Of a DNA stretch of 19,037 bases, positions 1 to 4,793 are shown piece by piece (position 1 is the first letter of the stretch; each line of letters starts with the position of its first letter). The notes beneath the pieces were generated by a model. The model was given only the letters and a program-made list of their open reading frames with translations. It was not told the origin of the DNA and searched no databases. This DNA is from Nitrospinota bacterium (GTDB lineage Bacteria > Nitrospinota > Nitrospinia > UBA9942). Both the position numbers and the translations under genes were made by a program. The DNA lies in contig DNJG01000109.1 of NCBI GenBank assembly GCA_003489165.1, forward strand, positions 1-19,037. Direction: 5' to 3'.

Positions 1-48
1 CAAGCGGGCAGGCTGACAAGCTGGCAAGCCTGCAAGCTAACAAGCTGG
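1..48 (+). repeat. CAAGCNNN octamer array A (partial, 6 units)
   Basis: Six consecutive 8-bp units occupy 1-48, five with a perfect CAAGC core and one (9-16) with CAGGC. The variable triplets are ggg, tga, tgg, ctg, taa, tgg. The array continues beyond the left edge of the window. It lies downstream of the MNT-HEPN module ending at 156 and uses the same orientation and core as arrays B, C and D. Confidence 0.9.
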
Positions 49-110
49 TATCCGCGAAGTTTGTTGTCTTTTGAGAGTTCTTTCAGGAGTTTCAGGTGAT
101 GGCCGTTCAT
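1..110 (-). CDS. Partial short ORF running into octamer repeats
   Basis: Not recognised. An ATG at 108-110, directly preceded in frame by a TAA stop, opens a frame that is still open at the window edge (36 full codons). The first ~20 residues (MNGHHLKLLKELSKDNKLRG) are charged and look like an ordinary helical protein start. From about residue 21 the frame is encoded by the CAAGCNNN repeat array and becomes a low-complexity QLVSLQACQLVSLPA pattern. No convincing Shine-Dalgarno sequence precedes the ATG. It could be the start of a real downstream gene whose body was disrupted by, or fused to, the repeat array, or it could be a chance ORF. Confidence 0.25.
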   Translation of the reverse strand, partial: MNGHHLKLLKELSKDNKLRGYQLVSLQACQLVSLPA

Positions 111-155
111 TTAAAGAAGCAATGAGGAAAACCAGGGGATGCGATAACAGGGATG

Positions 156-620
156 TTAACTTGTCTCATTGCCCTTTTCTTTACCTGCTTCCTTGTTTTC
201 CATAGCCGCGATAAAAGCATCTATCTGATTCACGAAATCAATGAGGTCTCCCTTGTTCTCAATCGTTTGAGTATACAATTGATCATCATTTATAATCCAG
301 TATCTGTGAATGAAGCTGTTTCTTAAGTCGGCGAGCCTTCGTAGTTTATTGGCAAGAGACGCAGTAATTATTCCCTCCCTGCCTGTCTTTACGATGCAGT
401 CAACATATCCCTCGCAGGGAATACCCTTTGCCCTGGCCAACAGATGCTGGCACATTTCGGTAATCGCCTCTACTGCCTCTATCAGTAAATACTTTAGCGC
501 CAGTGGGCTTTTTGAGTCTGCCAGAAAATCAGATTTTTCAATGCTTATTATTTCTTCTATCTTTTGAAATACGTTCAGGATGTCCGCCTTGGCTTTTGCA
601 ATTCTCTCTTTATTGATCAT
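156..620 (-). CDS. HEPN-domain (HepT/DUF86-like) toxin
   Basis: 154-residue all-helical protein of the HEPN superfamily, HepT type. The diagnostic RNase motif Rx4HxY is visible at R100-x4-H105-x-Y107 (RNSFIHRYW), preceded by the helix LANKLRRLADL typical of DUF86/HepT. Family members act as RNA-targeting toxins. Their MntA partner blocks them by adenylylating the motif tyrosine (type VII toxin-antitoxin), and Y107 is present here. The ATG at 618-620 abuts the stop codon of the upstream nucleotidyltransferase gene (621-623) with no gap, so the two are surely cotranscribed and translationally coupled. The C-terminus is a charged tail (NKEAGKEKGNETS). The last 48 bases of the window, beyond its stop, hold octamer array A. 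Confidence 0.85.
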   Translation of the reverse strand: MINKERIAKAKADILNVFQKIEEIISIEKSDFLADSKSPLALKYLLIEAVEAITEMCQHLLARAKGIPCEGYVDCIVKTGREGIITASLANKLRRLADLRNSFIHRYWIINDDQLYTQTIENKGDLIDFVNQIDAFIAAMENKEAGKEKGNETS

Positions 621-1037
621 CTATGCGCTCAGTAATATATTTCTGAAATGGCTGTATTCCCGGTATCTGCTGCTGACGTTTTCTATGAAACCGGTCCTGA
701 CCTCATCATCTCCCGATAATAAGAGTCGTCCCTTTCGCAAGACCTCCATTTGGAAGGCAACTGTGGCATTATTGATAATCCTTATCTCAACAGGATAGCC
801 CGTTTTCTCTGTTAATGCGAAAGATATATCTGATTCCAAATCCAGCTCCTTCACCGGCCCTGTCAAATAAACCGCCACATCTATGTCTCTGAAACTCCCG
901 CCTTCTGTGAATGAACCATGAATGTAGGCAAAGACAAGATAATCTATGCCGGAAAGGATTCGGCTTATCTGTTTGACAAGCGCTTCTTTTGTCTCATTAT
1001 CAACTTTATGCAGGCTGTAAAACCTTTTTTCCAGCAT
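621..1037 (-). CDS. MNT-type nucleotidyltransferase antitoxin (MntA-like)
   Basis: 138-residue minimal nucleotidyltransferase. The GS...DxD signature is at G41-S42 and D51-x-D53 (HGSFTEGGSFRDIDVAVY), which is the nucleotide- and metal-binding strand of the pol-beta fold. A later acidic strand (PVEIRII) may supply the third carboxylate. It is immediately followed by the HEPN gene, the usual partner. In this class the enzyme AMPylates the HEPN toxin and neutralises it. The ATG is at 1035-1037. A TATAAT box lies about 8 bp upstream and a dyad sits at the -35 position, suggesting an own, autoregulated promoter with a very short leader. This is a different subtype from the second MNT-HEPN pair at 1284-2029: sequence and length differ clearly. 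Confidence 0.85.
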   Translation of the reverse strand: MLEKRFYSLHKVDNETKEALVKQISRILSGIDYLVFAYIHGSFTEGGSFRDIDVAVYLTGPVKELDLESDISFALTEKTGYPVEIRIINNATVAFQMEVLRKGRLLLSGDDEVRTGFIENVSSRYREYSHFRNILLSA

Positions 1038-1045
1038 AGTTAAAT

Positions 1046-1075
1046 ATTATACAAATCTCTCAGGCACTTTTGCCT
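1046..1075 (-). promoter_or_regulatory. Putative promoter/operator of the MNT-HEPN pair
   Basis: On the minus strand a perfect TATAAT lies at 1046-1051, about 8 bp before the ATG at 1037. No good -35 hexamer is seen. Instead a 5-bp perfect dyad AGGCA-N4-TGCCT occupies 1062-1075, where a repressor would cover the -35/spacer. This fits autoregulation of a toxin-antitoxin operon, but the function is inferred from position only. Confidence 0.4.
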
Positions 1076-1102
1076 CATCCAACACTTGCACTGTCGGGGC
1101 GA

Positions 1103-1294
1103 CAAGCCTGCAAGCGAGCAAGCTGACAAGCCCACAAGCTGACAAGCTGGCAAGCTGGCAAGCGAACAAGCTGACAAGCTGGCAAGCTGGCAAGCGAACA
1201 AGCTTACAAGCTGGCAAGCCTGCAAGCTGACAAGCTGGCAAGCGGGCAAGCATGCAAGCCCACAAGCTGACAAGCGGGCAAGCTCACAAGCCGG
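1103..1294 (+). repeat. CAAGCNNN octamer array B (24 units)
   Basis: Twenty-four uninterrupted 8-bp units with a perfect CAAGC core occupy 1103-1294, and a 25th degenerate unit (cgagcaac) follows. Variable triplets include tga, tgg, gaa, ctg, cca, ggg, gag, tta, atg, tca and cgg. A higher-order duplication is visible: the four-unit block tga-tgg-tgg-gaa occurs twice in tandem (1135-1166 and 1167-1198). The array fills the gap between the upstream HEPN gene, whose last codons and stop lie inside it, and the promoter of the next MNT gene. It contains no taa triplet, so two minus-strand frames stay open across it and give spurious Cys/Leu/Ser-rich ORFs. Confidence 0.95.
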
Positions 1295-1745
1295 CGAGCA
1301 ACCCTTTTCTTGTTATAAAAACCTTCGATTTCCCGATGAGTCCTATCAACTTTTCGCTATATTTAATAACAGCCTCAAATATCGCTGTAATATCATCTGC
1401 TCTATATTCGTGAGATATTTCATTCCTTAAATCCCTAATCAATTTCAAGTCTTCAGCAGAGGATATTCCCAGCTTTTCAAACAAATTAGCCCTGTCTATA
1501 AATGTATTTGCCTCTTCTCTTAATATTAGGATTATACCCTTCATTACCTTCTGGGTATAGATATCGCTGGTTCTGGCAAATCTGGAAGCAAGGCTTTCAA
1601 ATCTATCCAGTTCTTCTAAAGAGTAATCCGTTTTTATCCCTATCTTTTTGCATCGCTGTAATGAGTATTTCAGCATCTTGACAGCCATGTCCAGCCGGAT
1701 GAAGTTTTCTTTTAGCTCTTCTCTCATCAAGGCTTCAGTTCTCAT
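1284..1745 (-). CDS. HEPN-domain toxin (second MNT-HEPN pair)
   Basis: 153-residue helical protein. The HEPN catalytic motif is at R107-x4-H112-x-Y114 (RDLRNEISHEY), which matches Rx4HxY and predicts an RNase-type toxin. It starts with ATG at 1743-1745 and overlaps the stop of the upstream MNT gene by four bases (ATGA), the hallmark of a coupled two-gene module. The last codons (GLLAGL) and the stop codon (1284-1286) are encoded inside octamer array B, so the natural C-terminus may have been altered by repeat expansion. The residues around the motif differ from the HEPN protein at 156-620, so the two pairs are not a recent duplication. Confidence 0.85.
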   Translation of the reverse strand: MRTEALMREELKENFIRLDMAVKMLKYSLQRCKKIGIKTDYSLEELDRFESLASRFARTSDIYTQKVMKGIILILREEANTFIDRANLFEKLGISSAEDLKLIRDLRNEISHEYRADDITAIFEAVIKYSEKLIGLIGKSKVFITRKGLLAGL

Positions 1746-2029
1746 AACCTTATCCCCTCATGCAGCACAATTTCTTTAAATGGATTTCTTTCATTAAAGG
1801 TGGATGATATTATATCAAGCTTTTGTTCGCCGAACTTTTCAAAATAATGCCATCTTATCATGGCCTTTTCCTTCCAGGTCAGCTTCTTGTCAGACAGAAC
1901 CATAATATCTATGTCGCCGCCCCTTTTCTGGTCATCTGTCCGTGAACCAAAGAGATAAACCTGTGCATCCTGCGTAAGAGTCAAAACTTCTTTTTTCAGA
2001 AAATCTGCTTGTTCATTGGTAATTCTCAT
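1742..2029 (-). CDS. MNT-type nucleotidyltransferase antitoxin (second pair)
   Basis: 95-residue minimal nucleotidyltransferase. The signature GSR at 28-30 and GGDIDIMV with D39-x-D41 form the pol-beta active-site strand, and a later LDIIS strand carries a likely third acidic residue. This is the MntA-type antitoxin of an MNT-HEPN module. It should modify and inactivate the HEPN protein encoded by the four-base-overlapping gene downstream. The ATG is at 2027-2029, and a perfect 6-bp dyad (2043-2057) lies just upstream. Array C starts 31 bases upstream of the start codon. Confidence 0.87.
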   Translation of the reverse strand: MRITNEQADFLKKEVLTLTQDAQVYLFGSRTDDQKRGGDIDIMVLSDKKLTWKEKAMIRWHYFEKFGEQKLDIISSTFNERNPFKEIVLHEGIRL

Positions 2030-2042
2030 AAGTAAATACTAT

Positions 2043-2057
2043 GCCATAATCTATGGC
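2043..2057. promoter_or_regulatory. Dyad GCCATA-N3-TATGGC upstream of MNT gene
   Basis: Perfect 6-bp inverted repeat with a 3-base centre. It is 13 bases upstream of the MNT start codon at 2029 and next to the first unit of array C. It may be an operator for autoregulation of the MNT-HEPN module. No good -10/-35 pair is seen around it, so the role is inferred from position. Confidence 0.35.
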
Positions 2058-2060
2058 GGG

Positions 2061-2204
2061 CAAGCTAACAAGCTGACAAGCTGGCAAGCCTACAAGCTGG
2101 CAAGCGAACAAGCTAACAAGCTGACAAGCTAACAAGCTGGCAAGCCGGCAAGCTAACAAGCTGACAAGCTAACAAGCTGGCAAGCTGGCAAGCCTGCAAG
2201 CTGT
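2061..2204 (+). repeat. CAAGCNNN octamer array C (18 units)
   Basis: Eighteen uninterrupted 8-bp CAAGC units occupy 2061-2204, between the stop codon of the NusG-like gene (2206-2208) and the MNT gene. Triplets here are dominated by taa, tga and tgg. A 40-bp five-unit block (taa-tga-taa-tgg-Ngg) is tandemly duplicated at 2109-2148 and 2149-2188, differing only in the last unit (cgg versus tgg). This shows expansion by multi-unit duplication. Confidence 0.95.
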
Positions 2205-2205
2205 A

Positions 2206-2775
2206 TCAAACCGCCTCTACATCAGAGGTATCTATTTTAATTGATACTCCCTGACGGAGTATATCCACTGAAAGGACAAGCCTGTGCTGGCCTGTCTTTT
2301 CAACAAGAATCCCTTCCACTCCTGCAAGAGGACCTTTTTTTATCCTGACCTGCTGTCCCTCTTTCAGATAAGGGTAAGGGTCAATCTCCCCTTTGCTTTC
2401 AACAATCTTTTTCAAAGAAGCTATTTGTTCATCAGGAACGACTTCTGGTTCGCCGGGGACTATTCCCAGAAATCTCACAACGCCATGAGTCTTCAGAACG
2501 GATAATATCTCATTGTAATCTTTACTTATATGCACGAATAGATAGCCCGCAAAAAGAGGAAAACTCACAAGTTTTTTTCTGTCTTTCCATCTGTTGAGCC
2601 TTTTCACCACAGGAAGAAATACCTCTATCCCTGACTCGGTCAATCGGTTAAATACCTTAAATTCATGCCTTGATCTGACATAGACAGCATACCAGTTAAG
2701 TTCTGAAGTCTCAATCAGTTCCACAATCTTTTTACTGCCATTCTGATATAGCTCCGCCCTCTTGGTTACATACAA
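2206..2775 (-). CDS. UpxY/RfaH-like NusG-paralogue transcription antiterminator
   Basis: Specialised NusG paralogue of the kind that sits at the head of exopolysaccharide or capsule operons (UpxY, LoaP and RfaH group) and lets RNA polymerase read through terminators within the cluster. The NGN domain covers about residues 28-125, starting LNWYAVYVRSRHE with the hallmark FPLFAGYLFV at 72-81. A KOW domain starts at GQQVRIKKGPLAGVEG (140-155). The start is uncertain. The frame opens only after a TAG at 2785-2787. The first usable start is TTG at 2773-2775, which lies inside the first unit of array D and lacks a Shine-Dalgarno sequence. A GTG at 2722-2724 would give 172 residues, nearer to the family length. 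The neighbouring EPS regulator and the Wzz/SLBB genes support a role in polysaccharide cluster expression. Confidence 0.85.
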   Translation of the reverse strand: MYVTKRAELYQNGSKKIVELIETSELNWYAVYVRSRHEFKVFNRLTESGIEVFLPVVKRLNRWKDRKKLVSFPLFAGYLFVHISKDYNEILSVLKTHGVVRFLGIVPGEPEVVPDEQIASLKKIVESKGEIDPYPYLKEGQQVRIKKGPLAGVEGILVEKTGQHRLVLSVDILRQGVSIKIDTSDVEAV

Positions 2776-2916
2776 GCGAACAAGCTAGCAAGCTGACAAG
2801 CTAACAAGCTGGCAAGCTGGCAAGCCAACAAGCGAGCAAGCGAGCAAGCCAACAAGCCTGCAAGCTGGCAAGCGGGCAAGCTAACAAGCTGACAAGCTGA
2901 CAAGCTGGCAAGCTTT
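2773..2916 (+). repeat. CAAGCNNN octamer array D (18 units)
   Basis: Eighteen contiguous 8-bp units occupy 2773-2916, the last with the triplet ttt. The array fills almost the whole space between the EPS-type regulator and the NusG-like gene, so it forms the 5' leader of the antiterminator gene if the two are cotranscribed. Array D overlaps the only upstream start codon of that gene. Confidence 0.95.
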
Positions 2917-2943
2917 ATGCAGCCAAAAAGGCATTTTTATAAA

Positions 2944-3525
2944 TTATAAATGATAAATCCTGTCAGGATTTATGCCTGTCTGACTTATGATTTCAACTGT
3001 ATTATCCATGACTGCTGTAACTAATACGGCATCATAGGTAATATCTTTTAAGCATTCTGTCGAATAAATATGATGCCCGAAAAATCCATTCTCTATCCTC
3101 CTAACACCAATAACGCCTACAATCTTTAATGGAAGTCCACGGCTTGAGATGTAACATAGTTCAGCAATTTCACCATCACCCCATAAAAGAACATTCTCAA
3201 TTCCAGAAGCCACCATAAGCAAATAAGTATTTTCAATTTTCTGTCTCATTTCCTTAAAATAACCTATTGAGTGGTGTATGTAGTTATATGTGAGTCTTGT
3301 CTTTGCAGCAAATCCATTTGGTGTGAGGATATATTTGATTCTGTTTTTTGGCAGGGCTTTAATTTTTATGTAGCCTTTTTTATATAACTTCTTTATATAC
3401 GCATTTACTAATCCAAGGGCAATTCCAAGCCGGTCAGCCAATGCCCTTTGGGTAATTGTGGGTTTTTCTGTTAATTCGGTAAGGAGTCTGAAAGAGATTT
3501 TATCAGAAGTGCTGACATCGTTCAT
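2944..3525 (-). CDS. Winged-helix EPS-associated transcriptional regulator
   Basis: 193-residue regulator from the ATG at 3523-3525. The N-terminal winged helix-turn-helix (residues ~8-70, with TITQRALADRLGIALGLVN as the HTH and a wing ending KYILTPNG) and the helix that follows (KTRLTYNYI) closely match the MarR-like regulators found in exopolysaccharide clusters. The C-terminal ~90 residues start VLLWGDGEIAELC and read like a small Rossmann/CoA-binding-type fold with alternating strands (KIVGVIG, DAVLVTA), which may bind a nucleotide or sugar-nucleotide signal. An upstream TTG (3550-3552) would add nine residues, but a strong promoter overlaps that stretch, so the ATG is preferred. The pairing with the NusG-like gene downstream suggests control of an EPS operon. 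Confidence 0.75.
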   Translation of the reverse strand: MNDVSTSDKISFRLLTELTEKPTITQRALADRLGIALGLVNAYIKKLYKKGYIKIKALPKNRIKYILTPNGFAAKTRLTYNYIHHSIGYFKEMRQKIENTYLLMVASGIENVLLWGDGEIAELCYISSRGLPLKIVGVIGVRRIENGFFGHHIYSTECLKDITYDAVLVTAVMDNTVEIISQTGINPDRIYHL

Positions 3526-3534
3526 GAAATGAAC

Positions 3535-3562
3535 ATTATCATCAAAAAGCAATTAATGTCAA
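3535..3562 (-). promoter_or_regulatory. Sigma70-like promoter of the EPS regulator
   Basis: On the minus strand a consensus TTGACA (3557-3562) is separated by 16 bp from GATAAT (3535-3540). The predicted start of transcription falls within a few bases of the ATG at 3525, so the regulator mRNA would be leaderless or nearly so. Confidence 0.6.
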
Positions 3563-3565
3563 GAA

Positions 3566-3589
3566 TTTTTTCTGTCCTTTTTTCTGTCC
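3566..3589. repeat. 12-bp tandem duplication next to the promoter
   Basis: TTTTTTCTGTCC occurs twice head-to-tail (3566-3577 and 3578-3589). On the coding strand this reads GGACAGAAAAAA twice, ending three bases upstream of the -35 hexamer. It shares base 3589 with the left end of the 43-bp direct repeat. It could be a regulator binding pair or a scar of insertion. Confidence 0.6.
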
Positions 3590-3631
3590 CTTATTTTAGC
3601 CTAAAAAAGTCCCAGTACTTTTAAAGTTCCT
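3589..3631. repeat. 43-bp direct repeat, left copy (end of NTP_transf_8 gene)
   Basis: Identical over 43 bases to 4751-4793. It encodes the last nine codons (GTLKVLGLF) and stop of the NTP_transf_8 gene plus 12 bases of 3' flank. The identity stops abruptly on both sides. The repeats flank a 1119-bp segment that contains essentially only that gene and a 12-bp dyad. Confidence 0.95.
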
Positions 3632-4683
3632 TCTGCAAAAGACATTTCACGAATGCTCATATATTGATCAGGATACTTCTTTTTCAAGGCTAAAAGACCG
3701 GTTTGAACCCGTTTAATCCAGTATTTTCCACGCCTCTTAATCTCCTCCCAGGCAATAATCAGGTCGCCTGAACGCTCTCCCGCAAGAAAAGAGAACAACA
3801 TCCCTGCCTGCTGCAGGTCTTTCCCTGCCTTAACATGCATTGCGGCATCTCTCGCCCCATAGACAATCAGCTTGTGGAAGGCAAATCTCGCCGGCTGCGG
3901 TATATTAACCAAAACAGCGCCGCCGTTTATCGCAGCAACTCTCACAGGCTTTTCTATAAGGTAATCCAGAAACATAAGCGGTTGAGCAGCCGTTTTAAAC
4001 CGGGGGATTACCACGGGAGCAGTATCTTCCGGTTTTCTCTGAGGAGTCAGCATATCAACGCGTAAAGAGTGTCCTCTTACTGAAAAAGATACTGATGGAT
4101 TTTTATTGTCAAAAGGCGGTACCGGGAAAAATCCCATTTCAAGACTCTTCAATGCCTTCGGGATATCAGCCTCAAGATATGGCAAAGCAATCCCCATTGA
4201 TGGTAAACCTGCAATGTCAATGTCGTGTGTTCTCGCAGTGGAGCGTTCCCATTTGACACCAAGCATGTTCCCCATAGCTATGAATGCGTGGGTGCCCACA
4301 AGGACACCGTCAAGGTAAAAGACGCCGCTTTCCTCAAAAGCCCTGAGCACCCTTGCTGAGGCCGTATCAATAATTTGTATCCCACCCGCCCTGAGCATTG
4401 AACATATACGTTCTATGCCCTCATTATCAAGGTTAAACACACCATGCTCCTGATGGAACCTCTCTACAACTCTGTCTAATTCAGGGGTTTTCCTCCCAAC
4501 ATATATCTCCCTGACCACATCTCCAGGTTCGGAATGCTTGAAGTAATAATAAGCCTTGCCCTTTACTTCTTTTAAGGCAAAACTTCCCCGCAGATGTGCT
4601 ATGGTTCTATGTGCCTCAAGGGCTGTAAGACGCTCTATCAGTTCCGCGTAAAGAGTCTGTGTTTCTAATGACAACCTTTCCAT
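3601..4683 (-). CDS. NTP_transf_8-family nucleotidyltransferase-fold protein
   Basis: 360-residue protein resembling the NTP_transf_8 (PF12281) family of predicted nucleotidyltransferases. The N-terminus LYAELIERLTALEAHRT followed by RGSF...KGKAYYYFKHSEPG (32-54) is typical. The active-site region is GTHAF (130-134) followed by ARTHDIDIA with D154-x-D156. Biological role and substrate are unknown. Related pol-beta-fold proteins occur as parts of toxin-antitoxin or defence modules, but no partner gene lies beside this one. The last nine residues (GTLKVLGLF) and stop are an exact DNA copy of the end of the upstream SLBB gene, so this C-terminus was probably acquired on insertion. The ATG is at 4681-4683 with only a weak AGG upstream. 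Confidence 0.75.
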   Translation of the reverse strand: MERLSLETQTLYAELIERLTALEAHRTIAHLRGSFALKEVKGKAYYYFKHSEPGDVVREIYVGRKTPELDRVVERFHQEHGVFNLDNEGIERICSMLRAGGIQIIDTASARVLRAFEESGVFYLDGVLVGTHAFIAMGNMLGVKWERSTARTHDIDIAGLPSMGIALPYLEADIPKALKSLEMGFFPVPPFDNKNPSVSFSVRGHSLRVDMLTPQRKPEDTAPVVIPRFKTAAQPLMFLDYLIEKPVRVAAINGGAVLVNIPQPARFAFHKLIVYGARDAAMHVKAGKDLQQAGMLFSFLAGERSGDLIIAWEEIKRRGKYWIKRVQTGLLALKKKYPDQYMSIREMSFAEGTLKVLGLF

Positions 4684-4696
4684 CTAAAACCTATTA

Positions 4697-4732
4697 AGTT
4701 ATACCAAGTAAATAACAAATCTTGGTATAACT
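4697..4732. repeat. 12-bp perfect inverted repeat (hairpin)
   Basis: AGTTATACCAAG (4697-4708) and CTTGGTATAACT (4721-4732) form a perfect 12-bp dyad around a 12-base A/T-rich centre. It lies between the SLBB stop and the NTP_transf_8 start, 18 bp inside the right copy of the 43-bp direct repeat. No long T-run follows on the transcribed strand, so an operator or an insertion-element end is as likely as a terminator. Confidence 0.8.
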
Positions 4733-4750
4733 AAACCCAAATTATCCAAT

Positions 4751-4793
4751 CCTTATTTTAGCCTAAAAAAGTCCCAGTACTTTTAAAGTTCCT
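4751..4793. repeat. 43-bp direct repeat, right copy (end of SLBB gene)
   Basis: Identical over 43 bases to 3589-3631, 1162 bp away. It holds the last nine codons and stop of the SLBB polysaccharide-export gene. Because LYQIAITTG-type endings look natural for SLBB export proteins, this copy is judged the original and the left copy the duplicate. Confidence 0.95.

Noticed and set aside
1040..1273. Two overlapping minus-strand ORFs of 72-77 codons rich in Cys, Leu, Ser and Ala
   Set aside because: They are the translation of octamer array B. A period of 8 with no stop-forming triplets leaves frames open. There is no ribosome binding site or non-repeat sequence except a short tail.
1103..2916. 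Possible CRISPR arrays
   Set aside because: Units are 8 bp with 3 variable bases, so there is no repeat-spacer structure of CRISPR size, and no cas genes are present.
3601..3631. AAAAGT/ACTTTT hairpin within the 43-bp repeat as a terminator
   Set aside because: The stem is 6 bp with only one G-C pair and lies inside the coding region of both genes. It cannot be distinguished from A/T-rich codon use.
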